64,000 bases of DNA. Origin: Pseudomonadota bacterium. GTDB taxonomy: Bacteria; Pseudomonadota; Alphaproteobacteria; Rhizobiales; Beijerinckiaceae. A program made the translations under genes and the position numbers. The notes under the pieces were generated by a model. The model made no database searches, had not been told where the DNA came from, and was given only the letters and a program-made list of their open reading frames with translations. How positions within the stretch are numbered: the first letter of the stretch is position 1; each line of letters begins with the position of its first letter. Where the stretch lies: the NCBI GenBank assembly GCA_023386155.1, contig JAEWKH010000021.1, positions 1 to 64,000 on the forward strand. The letters are read 5' to 3'. Positions 1 to 11,249 of this stretch are shown one piece after another.

Positions 1-74
1 GACGGCGGAACCCCGGTTTCACGCAGCCGCTCATGAATGAAGCGGAGCAATTCGTGCTGTTTACGCGTCAGCAT
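1..74 (-). CDS. lexA: LexA repressor, 5' end only (partial)
   Basis: Reading leftward from ATG at 74, the first 24 codons give MLTRKQHELLRF followed by IHERLRETGVPP, the conserved start of the LexA winged helix-turn-helix domain. The rest lies outside the window. LexA represses the SOS regulon and self-cleaves when RecA filaments form. The assignment is strengthened by a perfect alphaproteobacterial SOS box about 60 bp upstream, implying autoregulation, and by the position after moeA, a common order in Rhizobiales. It is transcribed in the same direction as moeA but separated from it by a repeat and its own operator, so it probably has its own promoter. Confidence 0.9.
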   Translation of the reverse strand, partial: MLTRKQHELLRFIHERLRETGVPP

Positions 75-134
75 GGCTGGCCCTTACTGCTCCCAGGAGG
101 AGCGATTCTGAAACAAATCGGGAACAAGGTAACC

Positions 135-149
135 GTTCTCGCTGTGTTC
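135..149. promoter_or_regulatory. SOS (LexA) box GTTC-N7-GTTC
   Basis: GTTC at 135-138, seven bases, then GTTC at 146-149. This direct repeat is the LexA operator consensus of alphaproteobacteria. It lies 61 bp upstream of the lexA start, as expected for autorepression. Confidence 0.85.
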
Positions 150-224
150 TGCAAGCCTGCTGCTCAGCTGATATGCAAAGAATCCTCAGTTTCCCTGCGG
201 AGGAGGTCCTGAGAGGACATTCCT

Positions 225-311
225 CTAGCGCATCGTGCGAAAAATTGGACCCGGTTTCGCACTCAACGATGCGCTCTCACTATAGGCGGAGCATCGGATC
301 CGATGCTCTAG
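225..311. repeat. Interspersed palindromic repeat, family A, copy 1
   Basis: Two consecutive imperfect palindromes: one opening with GCGCATCGTGCG and closing with CGATGCGC, then GAGCATCGGATCCGATGCTC. The same two-part unit recurs at 24132-24250 and 27242-27325. It lies between lexA and moeA, and its final CTAG supplies the moeA stop codon (308-310). The stem-loops could also terminate transcription. Confidence 0.75.
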
Positions 312-1564
312 CAAAATCTGTCGAGACGAATGATCCGGCAGGGCTCTCCGGCCGTGGCCGCCGGAGCATGGGGCGGGCGGACCAGAAGCGCGTCCGAGCG
401 CTCCAGGATGCTCAACATGGACGAATCCTGCAGGAGATGCGGCGTTGCGACCGGAAGCATCAGGCGTCCGGGGCCCTTGGCGAGGCTCAAGGGGACATCC
501 TGCAAAGACAGCGAAGCGCGCATGTAATCCTGGCGATCCCGATTGAGCGGGAGGTCGGCTCCCAGAACAGCGTCCTCCGTCGGATCCATCGCCGCTTTCT
601 GGTCCCCCAGAAGGGCACGGATCGCAGGGATCAGGAACAGCACGGCACAGACGAGGGAGGAAACCGGATTGCCGGGAAGCCCCAAGAGCAGGGTCGACCC
701 GAGACGACCGTGCATCAGAGGCTTACCGGGACGCAGGGCCACGCGCCAGAAGCCGAGATCCATTCCCTGGCGGCTCAAGGCCTTCTGCACCAGATCGTGC
801 TCGCCGACGGAAGCGCCGCCCAAGGTCACGAGGATATGGGCGCCCGCATCCCTGGCGGCCTGGATGCGCCCATCGAGCGATTCGAGCGTATCGCGGGCAA
901 TGCCGAGATCGATGGCCTCGGCACCGGCCTTCTCCACCATCAGCATCGTGGCCGGCAGGCTGGATGCCGTGATCTGGTCGGGGCCGACAGGCTCGCCGGC
1001 GCGCACCAGTTCGTCGCCCGTGGCGAGAATGGCGACCTTCGGTTTGCGATGGACGGGGAGCATCCCATGGCCCATGGCGGCGGCCAGGGCGATGTGACGG
1101 GAATCCAGCCGCAGGCCGGCTTGCAGGAGCACGTCTCCGGACCGGAAGTCGAGACCCGCCGCGCGGATGTGGCGAGCAGGGCGGGCTGCTTCCTTCACTT
1201 GCACAAATTCGCCCGTCCGGTCCGTGTCCTCCTGCAGCACCACGGCGTCGGCGCCGTCAGGAACGGGAGCGCCGGTGAAGATGCGCACCGCCTCCATGGC
1301 CCCGATGGTTCCCGGGAACCGATTCCCGGCCGCACTGGTGCCGATGACCCGGAGGGTTGCCGGCGCCGTCGCGCAATCGGCACTTCGCACCGCATAGCCA
1401 TCCATGGCCGAAGCCGAAAAAGGCGGCTGGTCGCGCAGGGCGGTGATATCCTCGGCGAGCGTCCGGCCCGCGCAGGCGGCGAGGGGGACGTGCTCGATCC
1501 CCACCGGCTTGTCGACGCTGGCCAGCACGCGGGAGAGAGCATCCTCGACCGAAATCAGATTCAT
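308..1564 (-). CDS. moeA: Molybdopterin molybdotransferase MoeA
   Basis: MoeA inserts molybdate into adenylylated molybdopterin in the last step of molybdenum cofactor synthesis. The 418-residue protein has the usual length and motifs: MDGYAV near residues 54-59, a [11 protein letters not shown] segment in the MoaB/Mog-like domain, LRPGKPL, and GLPGNPVSS. Its ATG overlaps the moaC stop in an ATGA arrangement, so the two are translationally coupled. The stop codon falls inside the flanking palindromic repeat, suggesting that the repeat arrived at, or slightly changed, the extreme C-terminus. Confidence 0.95.
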   Translation of the reverse strand: MNLISVEDALSRVLASVDKPVGIEHVPLAACAGRTLAEDITALRDQPPFSASAMDGYAVRSADCATAPATLRVIGTSAAGNRFPGTIGAMEAVRIFTGAPVPDGADAVVLQEDTDRTGEFVQVKEAARPARHIRAAGLDFRSGDVLLQAGLRLDSRHIALAAAMGHGMLPVHRKPKVAILATGDELVRAGEPVGPDQITASSLPATMLMVEKAGAEAIDLGIARDTLESLDGRIQAARDAGAHILVTLGGASVGEHDLVQKALSRQGMDLGFWRVALRPGKPLMHGRLGSTLLLGLPGNPVSSLVCAVLFLIPAIRALLGDQKAAMDPTEDAVLGADLPLNRDRQDYMRASLSLQDVPLSLAKGPGRLMLPVATPHLLQDSSMLSILERSDALLVRPPHAPAATAGEPCRIIRLDRFC

Positions 1565-2037
1565 GGCGCCTCGAAATCTCCCGAGCGGCCACCGCTCTTG
1601 CGGCGCAGGCGAACATTCTCGATCCGCATCGCCTTATCGGCCGCCTTCACCATGTCGTAGACCGTCAGGCAGGCAATGGAGACAGCGGTCAACGCTTCCA
1701 TCTCGACCCCCGTCTGGCCCGACACCTTCACCTCTGCGCTCACGCGCACGCCGGGAAGGCTGTCATCGAGGACGCAGTCCACCTTCACCTTCGAGATCAG
1801 GAGAGGATGGCAAAGCGGAATGAGCTCGTGGGTGCGCTTGGAGGCCATGATCCCCGCGAGGCGAGCCGTGCCCAGAACGTCGCCCTTCTTCGCCTCCCCA
1901 TGGCGGATCAGGTCGAGGGTTTCCGCCTGCATGACCACGCATCCCTCGGCAATCGCGGTGCGGTTGGTGACGCCCTTGTCCGAGACGTCGACCATGCTGG
2001 CCTGACCCGCTGCATCCAGATGCGTGAGCTTCGTCAT
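1561..2037 (-). CDS. moaC: Cyclic pyranopterin monophosphate synthase MoaC
   Basis: MoaC converts the MoaA product to cyclic pyranopterin monophosphate, the first molybdopterin precursor. The 158-residue length is typical. The signature LIPLCHPL sits at residues 72-79, and the conserved segment with [11 protein letters not shown], carrying the catalytic aspartate and lysine, is near residues 129-139. The gene overlaps trpC upstream and moeA downstream by 4 bp each, so it is embedded in the tryptophan-molybdopterin operon. No moaA, moaD or moaE is present in the window. Confidence 0.96.
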   Translation of the reverse strand: MTKLTHLDAAGQASMVDVSDKGVTNRTAIAEGCVVMQAETLDLIRHGEAKKGDVLGTARLAGIMASKRTHELIPLCHPLLISKVKVDCVLDDSLPGVRVSAEVKVSGQTGVEMEALTAVSIACLTVYDMVKAADKAMRIENVRLRRKSGGRSGDFEAP

Positions 2038-2834
2038 GCCGCCTCGCCGAACAGAAGTCTTCGTGTTGCTGCCGCAACGTCATGTTGGCGCATCAGGCTC
2101 TCGCCCACGAGGAAGGTGCGGATGTTCACCTTCGACAGCCGCTCGATGTCGGAGAGCGTGAAGATGCCGCTCTCGCCCACGACGATGCGGTCGGAGGGGA
2201 TCAGCGGCGCCAGTTCCTCGCTGACGCCGAGGGACACCTCGAAGGTCCGCAGGTTGCGGTTGTTGATGCCGACGAGCTTCGTGCCGAGCGGCAGGGCGCG
2301 TTCCAGCTCCTCCCGGTCGTGCACCTCGACCAGCACGTCCATGCCGAGATCATGCGCCGTGTCGATCAAGGCTCGGGCCTGATCGTCGGAAACGCTCGCC
2401 ATGATCACGAGGATGCAATCGGCGCCCCAGGCGCGCGCCTCGTAAACCTGATAGGGCTCGAACAGGAAGTCCTTGCGCAGGGCCGGCAGCCCGGAGGCTT
2501 CGCGCGCCTGGGCCAGGTATTCGGGCTTGCCCTGGAACGACGGTTCGTCGGTCAGAACGGACAGGCAGGTGGCGCCGCCCACGGCATAGGCCCGTCCCAG
2601 GCTCGGAGGATCGAAGTCCTCGCGGATCAGGCCCTTGGACGGGCTGGCCTTCTTCACTTCCGCGATGAGGGCAGGGCGCCCTTCGGAGAGATGGCGCTCG
2701 ATGGCCTTGGCAAAGCCGCGGGGCGGGGAAGCCGCACGGGCGCGACGCTCGATCTCGCCCATGGAAACGGCTGACTTGGCCGCCTCGATTTCCTGACGCT
2801 TATAGGCTTCGATCTTGCTGAGAACGTCTGCCAT
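2034..2834 (-). CDS. trpC: Indole-3-glycerol phosphate synthase TrpC
   Basis: TrpC closes the indole ring from the carboxyphenylamino-deoxyribulose phosphate intermediate. This is the monofunctional 266-residue form, not a TrpC-TrpF fusion. TIM-barrel motifs are visible: [14 protein letters not shown] near residue 56, [42 protein letters not shown] and VGESGIF. It lies 10 bp downstream of trpD and overlaps moaC by 4 bp. Confidence 0.97.
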   Translation of the reverse strand: MADVLSKIEAYKRQEIEAAKSAVSMGEIERRARAASPPRGFAKAIERHLSEGRPALIAEVKKASPSKGLIREDFDPPSLGRAYAVGGATCLSVLTDEPSFQGKPEYLAQAREASGLPALRKDFLFEPYQVYEARAWGADCILVIMASVSDDQARALIDTAHDLGMDVLVEVHDREELERALPLGTKLVGINNRNLRTFEVSLGVSEELAPLIPSDRIVVGESGIFTLSDIERLSKVNIRTFLVGESLMRQHDVAAATRRLLFGEAA

Positions 2835-2844
2835 GGCGGATCAC

Positions 2845-3858
2845 TCAAGCATTCGAGACTTTGACGAGACGCTCGAGGGTTGCTTTCGAGGCGCCGCTGT
2901 CGAGCGCCCGCGATGCACGGTCGAGACCGTCGCGCAGGTTGTCGGCCTCGTCCGCGATGACGAGGGAGGCCGCGGCATTGAGCAGGGCCACATCGCGATA
3001 GGGAATGCGGGCGCCCTCCAGGACGGCGCGCAGCTGGGCCGCATTGTGCTCCGGGTCGCCGCCTCTGAGATCGTCGAGCGATGCCGTCGGCAGGCCGACC
3101 TCCTCGGGGGTCACGGTGAAGCGGCGGATCGCCCCGTTCTCCAAAGCCGCCACGAAGGTCGGGCCGGTGGTCGTCATCTCGTCGAGGCCGTCGGAGCCAT
3201 GCACGGTCCAGACCTTCTGCGAACCGAGCTCCTTCAGGACCTGGGTGAGCGGCTCGAGCCAAGCCTCTGAAAATACGCCGAGAAGCTGGCGCTTGGCTCC
3301 GGCAGGGTTGGCCAGCGGTCCGAGGAGGTTGAAGATCGTGCGGGTCCCGAGCTCCACGCGCACCGGCGCCACGTGGCGCATGGCGGCGTGGTGGGTCTGC
3401 GCGAACATGAAGCAGAGATTGGTCTCGGACAGGCAGCGCTCCAGGCCTTCGGGATCGAGGCCGAGCTTGAGCCCCAGGGCGGCTAGCACATCCGCCGTGC
3501 CGGACTTCGAGGAGGCCGCCCGGTTGCCGTGCTTGGCGACGGGGACGCCGCAGGAGGCCACGATGATCGACGCAAGCGTCGAGATGTTGTAGCTGCCCTT
3601 GTGGTCGCCGCCCGTACCGACGATGTCGATGGCCTTCTCGGGTGCATTGACCCGCAGCATGCGGCCGCGCATGGCCGTGACCGCCCCGACGATCTCCTCA
3701 AGCACCTCGCCGCGGACCCGCAGCGCCATCAGGAAGGCCCCGCCCTGGGCGGGCGTGACCTCGCCGGAGAGCAGGTCGTCGAAGGCGTCCCGCGCCTCGT
3801 CGCGCGTCAGCGATGCGCCTGTGGCGACCTTGGCAAGGTAGGATTTGAAGGATTCCAT
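2845..3858 (-). CDS. trpD: Anthranilate phosphoribosyltransferase TrpD
   Basis: TrpD transfers phosphoribose from PRPP to anthranilate. The ATG at 3858 ([10 protein letters not shown]) was chosen because it follows the trpG stop by only 5 bp and gives the family length of 337 residues. A longer frame upstream would overlap trpG. The PRPP-binding [14 protein letters not shown] motif and the [17 protein letters not shown] segment are intact. Confidence 0.96.
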   Translation of the reverse strand: MESFKSYLAKVATGASLTRDEARDAFDDLLSGEVTPAQGGAFLMALRVRGEVLEEIVGAVTAMRGRMLRVNAPEKAIDIVGTGGDHKGSYNISTLASIIVASCGVPVAKHGNRAASSKSGTADVLAALGLKLGLDPEGLERCLSETNLCFMFAQTHHAAMRHVAPVRVELGTRTIFNLLGPLANPAGAKRQLLGVFSEAWLEPLTQVLKELGSQKVWTVHGSDGLDEMTTTGPTFVAALENGAIRRFTVTPEEVGLPTASLDDLRGGDPEHNAAQLRAVLEGARIPYRDVALLNAAASLVIADEADNLRDGLDRASRALDSGASKATLERLVKVSNA

Positions 3859-3863
3859 AGGTC

Positions 3864-4493
3864 TTACAATCCTGCTGGAGCGGGGATGCGGCCGGCGGTG
3901 CGGTGCTTCGTATTCCAATCCGCCGCGAGTTCGAAGAAGTTGCGCATGATCGTCACCCCATGCTCCGACAGGATGCTTTCGGGATGGAATTGCACGCCAT
4001 GGATGGGCAGCGTCCGGTGGGACAGGCCCATGACGAGCCCATCGGAGGTTTCCGCCGTCACCTGCAGCTCGTCCGGGCAGGTTTCGCGATCCACGATCAG
4101 CGAGTGGTAGCGGGTCGCCTTGAAGGGGCCGTTGATGCCGTGGAACACCGCCTGGCCACTGTGCTCGACCTCGGAGACCTTGCCGTGCATGGGCAGGGGC
4201 GCCCGCGAGACGGTGCCGCCGAAGACCTGCCCGATGGCCTGCAGGCCCAGGCAGACGCCGAAGGTCGGGATCTCGGGCGAGGCGCGCTTCACGAGATCGA
4301 GGCAGATCCCGGCCTCGTTCGGCGTGCAGGGACCGGGAGAGAGCACGATGGCGTCGGGCTGCGAGGCGAGCACTTCGTCCGTGGTGATGGCATCGTTGCG
4401 CACCACGTCGACGGAGGTCGCGAGCGGGCCGAGCAGATGCACCAGATTCCAGGTGAAGCTGTCGTAATTGTCGATGACGAGAACGCGGGTCAT
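3864..4493 (-). CDS. trpG: Anthranilate synthase glutaminase subunit TrpG
   Basis: A class I glutamine amidotransferase of 209 residues that supplies ammonia to TrpE. The nucleophile is Cys81 in [12 protein letters not shown], and the His/Glu pair is in VQFHPES near residues 165-172. The N-terminal [15 protein letters not shown] is typical of TrpG/PabA. It lies between trpE and trpD, so TrpG is favoured over PabA. Confidence 0.95.
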   Translation of the reverse strand: MTRVLVIDNYDSFTWNLVHLLGPLATSVDVVRNDAITTDEVLASQPDAIVLSPGPCTPNEAGICLDLVKRASPEIPTFGVCLGLQAIGQVFGGTVSRAPLPMHGKVSEVEHSGQAVFHGINGPFKATRYHSLIVDRETCPDELQVTAETSDGLVMGLSHRTLPIHGVQFHPESILSEHGVTIMRNFFELAADWNTKHRTAGRIPAPAGL

Positions 4494-4605
4494 AGCGAGC
4501 CGACGTTCGCGTAAGCGACGCCCCCGGTCAAGGGACGCCTCGAAGGCATCGCCATTTCAGGCGAAGCGGCTCCGGCTCGCATGGAAACGCGGCTTTCCTC
4601 GAGGC

Positions 4606-6126
4606 TCATTGCCCGACCCTCGCCTGACTGGCGAAACGAACGGCTTCCTCGGCGGCCCGGAACAGGGCTTTCGCCTTGTTGATGCATTCCTGCTGCTCGG
4701 AGGCCGGGTCGGAATCATAGACGATCCCGGCCCCGGCCTGGACCGCCATGCGGCCGTCCTTCACGACGGCCGTACGCAGGACGATGCAGGTGTCCATCTC
4801 GCCATTGGCGCCGAAATAGCCGATGCAGCCGGCATAAGGCCCGCGCTTGTCCTTCTCCAGCTCGTCGATGATCTGCATGGCCCGCACCTTCGGTGCGCCC
4901 GAGACCGTTCCGGCCGGGAAGCCCGCCACCAGGGCGTCGAGGGCGTCGAAGGAGGGATCGAGCCTTCCTTCCACGTTGGAGACGATGTGCATCACCTGGC
5001 TGTAGTATTCCAGGAAGAAGGAATCTGTCACCTCAACGGACCCCATCTCGGCCACGCGGCCCACGTCGTTGCGGCCGAGATCGAGCAGCATAAGATGCTC
5101 GGCCCGCTCCTTCTGATCGGCGAGCAGGCTCTGCGCATGGGCGCGGTCCTCGGCGGCCGTCGCGCCGCGCGGGCGGGTGCCGGCGATGGGACGGATCGTG
5201 ACCTTGCCGTCGCGGACCCGCACCAGGATCTCGGGCGATGAGCAGACGATCTGGAAATCCTCGAAATCGAGATAGCAGAGGAACGGCGCCGGATTGACCC
5301 GGCGCAGGGACCGGTAGAGCGCGAAGGCGGGAAGGGGAAAGAGGGATTCGAACCGCTGAGACAGCACCACCTGGAAGATGTCGCCGGCGCGGATGTACTC
5401 CTTCGCCTTGGCCACCATCGCCCCGAATTCCTCCGGCGCCGTGTTCGATACCGGCGGCTCGAAGCGGATCTGCGTCGGATCGCTGCGGTCGTCCATGGGG
5501 AGCGGGCGCTCGAGAGCCGCCGTGACCTCGTCGAGGCGGGCCAACGCGGTCTCATAGGCCGCCTTGGCGGAGGTGCCGGCCTGCGGGCGGACGGGCGTGA
5601 TGAGGGAGATCTCGTCCTTCACGGCGTCGAAGACCACCATCACGGTCGGCCGGATCAGGATGGCGTCGGGCACCTTCAACGCATCCGGATTGGGCTCCGG
5701 CAGGCGCTCCATGAGCCGGACCATGTCGTAGCCCAGATAGCCGAAAAGACCCGCCGCCATCGGCGGCAGGTCGTCGGAGAGGGGCAGGGCGCTTTCCTGG
5801 ATCAGCGCACGCAGGCTCTCCAGCGGTGGAAGCTCCTCCCTCCGGAATTCCTGCATGCGGCTCAGCGCCTGTCGGTCGATCGCAGCCACGCTGTCCTGGC
5901 AGCGCCAGACGAGATCGGGGTCGAGCCCGATCATGGAGAAGCGGCCGCGGGTCGCTCCGCCTTCGACGGATTCGAGCAGGAAGGCCGACCCTTTCCGGTC
6001 GTGGCGCAGCTTCAGGAAGGCCGCGACCGGAGTCAGCAGATCACCCACGAGGGTCGTGCGCAGGACGCCGGCCTCCCCAGCCTCGTAGCTGGCCGCGAAG
6101 GTGTCGAAATCGGGCGTGATCGTCAT
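4606..6126 (-). CDS. trpE: Anthranilate synthase component I TrpE
   Basis: TrpE makes anthranilate from chorismate, the first committed step of tryptophan synthesis. The 506-residue protein has the chorismate-binding motifs PIAGTRPRG, LGRNDVGRVA and GTVSGAPKVRAMQII, with the N-terminal GRFSMIGLDPD region. It starts 3 bp after the ppiD stop, so it is probably read from the ppiD promoter. I see no leader peptide or attenuator in front of it. Confidence 0.96.
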   Translation of the reverse strand: MTITPDFDTFAASYEAGEAGVLRTTLVGDLLTPVAAFLKLRHDRKGSAFLLESVEGGATRGRFSMIGLDPDLVWRCQDSVAAIDRQALSRMQEFRREELPPLESLRALIQESALPLSDDLPPMAAGLFGYLGYDMVRLMERLPEPNPDALKVPDAILIRPTVMVVFDAVKDEISLITPVRPQAGTSAKAAYETALARLDEVTAALERPLPMDDRSDPTQIRFEPPVSNTAPEEFGAMVAKAKEYIRAGDIFQVVLSQRFESLFPLPAFALYRSLRRVNPAPFLCYLDFEDFQIVCSSPEILVRVRDGKVTIRPIAGTRPRGATAAEDRAHAQSLLADQKERAEHLMLLDLGRNDVGRVAEMGSVEVTDSFFLEYYSQVMHIVSNVEGRLDPSFDALDALVAGFPAGTVSGAPKVRAMQIIDELEKDKRGPYAGCIGYFGANGEMDTCIVLRTAVVKDGRMAVQAGAGIVYDSDPASEQQECINKAKALFRAAEEAVRFASQARVGQ

Positions 6127-6129
6127 GGT

Positions 6130-8025
6130 TTACGATTCGCCGCCCGTTGCCCGGCGCAGCGCCTGCTGGTTGATGGTGACGCCGAGATCCTGGCGGACCT
6201 GGGCGATGTACTGGCTGAGCAGGTCGTCGCCGAAACCGGTCCGAAGCTGGTTCTCGACGTTCTGCGCCGCCTGCGTCGTGGTGACCAGGGGGGGCACCGT
6301 GGCCGAGGTGACCTTGAACACCGCGCGGGCATCCGTTCCGTTGGCGGCATGGCCGGTCTTGCCCACGGGAACGGCGAAGATGCGGTTGACCGCCTCGGCT
6401 GCCAGATCGTCCTTCGCGGCGTTGCGGGCGAGATCGGTCGCGTTCATGACCTGCGCCCCGGCAGCCTGTGCCACAGCCTCGATGGCCTCGCCCTTTTCGA
6501 GGCGTCCGGCGAGCTCGTTCGCCTTCTCGGACAGGCGCTGCGCCACCTGATCCTCGCGCCATTGGGCGGCGACCTGATCGCGGACCTCGTCGAGGCTCTT
6601 CTCGCGGGAGGCTTCGATGCCGGTCACGTCGTACCAGACATAGCCGGTTGCGGTACGCAGGGGCTCGTTGTCGACGCCGATATCGGAGGCGAAGGCCGCT
6701 TTCACCACGGCATCCTTTTCGGGCAGGTCGACGGGGTTGCCAGCCTTGTCGACGCCGCCGGCGTCGACCGCAGGGGCCTGAACAAGAGCCAGGCCCTTCT
6801 CCTTGGCGATATCGGCCAGCGGCTTGGCGCCGGCGCGCAGATCCTCGATCTCGTCATGGATCTTCTCGATCCGGCCCTTCGCCTGTTCCAGGGCGATCTC
6901 CTGGCGGAGGTCGGCGGCAACCTCCTCGAAGGGGCGTACGGCTTCGGGCTGGATTTGGGTGACACGCACGAGCACCGGGCCGAAGCGGCCGGCGATCGGG
7001 GCGCTCACGGCCCCCTGCTCGAGGGCGAAGGCTGCATCCGCTACCGCCTGATCGAGCATCTCCGCCTTGGTGAAGGTGCCGAGCTCCAGGTCCTGCGGGG
7101 AAACGTTGCGTTCGGTGGCGACGGCGTCGAACGAGGTGCCTTCCTTGATCTTGGCAGCGGCCGCCTCGGCCTCGGCCTGGGACGGGAAGGCGATCTGCTG
7201 GATCGTGCGCCGCTCCGGCGTGCCGTAATTGGCCTTCTGCTGCTCGTAGCGCTGGCGGGCGTCGGCTTCGGACACGGTGTCCGGCTTGGCGAGAGCGGCG
7301 GCATCGAGCGCCATCACCGACACGGCCCGGTACTCGGGAGCGCGGAAAGTGCTCCTGCGCTCGTTGAAGAAGCTCTGGAGCTGCTCGGCCGTGGGGGCGG
7401 GGATGTCTCCCGCCATGGCTGCCGACAGGAGGAGATAGGAGGCCGCGCGGCGCTCGCTGGCGTAGCGATGGAAGGCCTCACGCGCCGCGGCCGGCACGGT
7501 GATGTCGCCGGCGATGGCCTCGGCCAGATGGAGACGGGCCATGGCGGAGCGCTGCTCCTGCACGAAGCCCATCTCGGAGAGCCCCGCATTGCGCAGGGCC
7601 TGGTCGAAGAGGGCCCGGTTGAACTGACCGTCGGCTCCCTTGAAGGCCGGGTTGTTCATGATCGCGGCGGCGACCAGCTGATCCGAGACGGAAAGACCCA
7701 TCTGCTTGGCCTGCTCGGCCATCACGGCTTCGGTCACGAGATTGGAGACGACCTGCTGGTCGAGGCCGAAGGCGCGAGCCTGCTCGGGGCTGATGACCGT
7801 ACGGAACTGGCGCCCGAGCCGCTGAAGCTCGTTGGTGTAGGCGTTACGGACCTGATCCACCGTGATGTTGGTGCCTCCGACCTCGGCCACCGTGGAAGCG
7901 GGTGTCACGCGGAAGATGTCGCCGATGCCCCAGATGGCGAAGCTGACGATCAAGGCGCCGAAGAAGATGGTGGCGATGATTTTGCCGACCAGGGTCTGCC
8001 CAGCCTTGCGCATGTTCCGAAGCAT
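6130..8025 (-). CDS. ppiD: PpiD-like membrane-anchored peptidyl-prolyl isomerase/chaperone
   Basis: A periplasmic folding factor anchored in the inner membrane. The ATG at 8025 gives MLRNMRKAGQ, the usual PpiD start, followed by one transmembrane segment (residues about 15-38, ending SFAIWGIGD). A TTG six codons earlier is possible but less likely. A SurA-N-like region follows, then a parvulin-type domain around residues 260-350 (LELGTFTKAEM, GPVLVRVTQI). The protein has 631 residues, near the family norm. It is the first gene of the leftward run into trpE, a common order in Rhizobiales. Confidence 0.88.
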   Translation of the reverse strand: MLRNMRKAGQTLVGKIIATIFFGALIVSFAIWGIGDIFRVTPASTVAEVGGTNITVDQVRNAYTNELQRLGRQFRTVISPEQARAFGLDQQVVSNLVTEAVMAEQAKQMGLSVSDQLVAAAIMNNPAFKGADGQFNRALFDQALRNAGLSEMGFVQEQRSAMARLHLAEAIAGDITVPAAAREAFHRYASERRAASYLLLSAAMAGDIPAPTAEQLQSFFNERRSTFRAPEYRAVSVMALDAAALAKPDTVSEADARQRYEQQKANYGTPERRTIQQIAFPSQAEAEAAAAKIKEGTSFDAVATERNVSPQDLELGTFTKAEMLDQAVADAAFALEQGAVSAPIAGRFGPVLVRVTQIQPEAVRPFEEVAADLRQEIALEQAKGRIEKIHDEIEDLRAGAKPLADIAKEKGLALVQAPAVDAGGVDKAGNPVDLPEKDAVVKAAFASDIGVDNEPLRTATGYVWYDVTGIEASREKSLDEVRDQVAAQWREDQVAQRLSEKANELAGRLEKGEAIEAVAQAAGAQVMNATDLARNAAKDDLAAEAVNRIFAVPVGKTGHAANGTDARAVFKVTSATVPPLVTTTQAAQNVENQLRTGFGDDLLSQYIAQVRQDLGVTINQQALRRATGGES

Positions 8026-8100
8026 CGTGAACCCGTTCTCCAAAAACTCGTTAAACCTGCCGATAAACGATCAGGGGCTCTACGAAAAGGGCAAGTCTGG

Positions 8101-8129
8101 TTGAAAGAAGGCTCCAGCCTCTGCTAGTG
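8101..8129 (+). promoter_or_regulatory. Possible sigma-70 promoter for tpiA
   Basis: TTGAAA (8101-8106) and CTAGTG (8124-8129) are 17 bp apart, 33 bp before the tpiA ATG, in the divergent ppiD-tpiA gap. The -10 is a weak match, so this is only a candidate. Confidence 0.3.
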
Positions 8130-8161
8130 CCAGGTTATCAAGCGTGACAGGAGTGCCTCAA

Positions 8162-8929
8162 ATGAGCGTCGATAGGCCGCGCCCGCTGGTGGCGGGAAAC
8201 TGGAAGATGAATGGTCTGAGGTCCTCGACCAAGGTTCTGGAGGAGATCCACGCGGGCTACACCCCCGGCCTCAAGGCCAAGGTCGAGCTGGCCGTTTGCC
8301 CGCCCGCCACTCTCCTCGGCCTGTTCGCCCGTCTTTCCGTCGGGTCCCGCGTCGCCATCGGCGGGCAGGACTGCCATGCCAAGGAATCCGGCGCCTTCAC
8401 GGGCGACCTTTCGGCCGAGATGCTGGCCGATGCAGGCGCCACCTACGTGATCGCCGGCCATTCCGAGCGCCGCCAGTACCACAAGGAAAAGGACGTCGAT
8501 GTCTGCGCCAAGGCGGTCGCGGCCCACAGGGCCGGTCTCACGGCCATCGTCTGCGTCGGCGAAACCCGCGAGGAGCGTGAAGCCGGCAAGACCCTCGCGG
8601 TCGTCCGCAAGCAGCTGCGCGGCTCGATCCCGGTCGATTCGAACAGCCACAACCTCGTGGTCGCCTACGAGCCCGTCTGGGCCATCGGCACCGGCCTGAC
8701 CCCCACCGTCGCGGACGTAGCGGAAGTGCATGCCTTGATCCGGGACGAACTGCGCCGCCTCGTCGGCAAGGCGGACGCGCCCAGGATCCGTATCCTCTAC
8801 GGCGGCTCGGTGAAGCCCTCCAACGCCGCGGAGCTGATGGCGGTGGAGAACGTGAACGGCGCCCTGGTGGGCGGCGCCAGCCTCGTGGCGGCCGACTTCC
8901 TGGCCATCGCGGGAGCTTATCTCGGGTAA
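8162..8929 (+). CDS. tpiA: Triose-phosphate isomerase
   Basis: Interconverts dihydroxyacetone phosphate and glyceraldehyde 3-phosphate. The ATG at 8162 is chosen over an upstream GTG at 8144 because AGGAG lies 8 bp before it. The protein has 255 residues with AGNWKMN (Lys15), IAGHSERRQ (His100), [10 protein letters not shown] (catalytic Glu) and the phosphate-binding [10 protein letters not shown]. It begins the rightward run tpiA-secG-pyrG. Confidence 0.96.
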   Translation: MSVDRPRPLVAGNWKMNGLRSSTKVLEEIHAGYTPGLKAKVELAVCPPATLLGLFARLSVGSRVAIGGQDCHAKESGAFTGDLSAEMLADAGATYVIAGHSERRQYHKEKDVDVCAKAVAAHRAGLTAIVCVGETREEREAGKTLAVVRKQLRGSIPVDSNSHNLVVAYEPVWAIGTGLTPTVADVAEVHALIRDELRRLVGKADAPRIRILYGGSVKPSNAAELMAVENVNGALVGGASLVAADFLAIAGAYLG

Positions 8930-9048
8930 CTGAGAAAAGGCGGCTTGCAGGTCTTTGATCCTGCGCCCACCTATGCTACAGGCCGCCGCAATGAACGGAT
9001 TGCGAGCGGCTGCAGCCCTGTGCGCAGCCGCTTGAGGTTTTTGGAACG

Positions 9049-9456
9049 ATGCAAACAGTTCTCATTATTGTCCACCTGATCATCGTGCTCTCCCTGATCG
9101 GCGTGGTTCTCCTGCAGCGCTCCGAGGGCGGCGGGATGGGCCTCGGCGGCGGCGGCGGTGGCGGCGTTTCCGGCTTCATGACCGGGCGCGGCCAGGCCAA
9201 TGCGCTCACCCGCGCGACGGCGATCCTGGCGGGTCTTTTCTTCGTGACGAGCATCGCGCTCACCGTCATGGCGACCTCGACCCGGGCCCCACGCTCGATT
9301 CTGGACGGCGCCGCACCGGCTGCTCCGGGTCAGCCGGCTCCGGCGGCCCCCCAGGGCGGCAACGTGCTCGAGCAGTTGCAGCGCCTCCAGGGCGACCAGC
9401 CGGCGGCTCCAGCCCCCAGCGCTCCGGCGCCGGCGCCCGCAGCGCCTCAGCAGTAA
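9049..9456 (+). CDS. secG: Preprotein translocase subunit SecG
   Basis: A small SecYEG component with two predicted transmembrane helices (residues about 2-21 and 55-75). Between them is the conserved LLQRSEGGGMG segment and a glycine-rich loop. The C-terminal third (from about residue 88) is a Pro/Ala/Gln-rich tail, common in alphaproteobacterial SecG and presumably disordered. It lies between tpiA and pyrG, the usual Rhizobiales order. Confidence 0.93.
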   Translation: MQTVLIIVHLIIVLSLIGVVLLQRSEGGGMGLGGGGGGGVSGFMTGRGQANALTRATAILAGLFFVTSIALTVMATSTRAPRSILDGAAPAAPGQPAPAAPQGGNVLEQLQRLQGDQPAAPAPSAPAPAPAAPQQ

Positions 9457-9554
9457 GGGAAACCAGGGCCGGGCTTCCGGCCCTCTCTTTTTGTGGATTG
9501 AACTCGGGTAACGCTGTTCGCGATTGCGAATCGGCATCCGATATTGATGGATAG

Positions 9555-11189
<1,635 letters not shown>

Positions 11190-11249
11190 TGTTAACCTGA
11201 ACCGTCGCGCCCGAATCTGTTGCGGGCGCGACGCACAGGAAAGTGTCCT

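Noticed and set aside
5340..5360. tRNA-like GATTCGAACC (also GGTTCGAACC at 33791).
   Set aside because: Both lie within well-supported coding sequence (trpE and ispDF), with no acceptor or anticodon stems around them.
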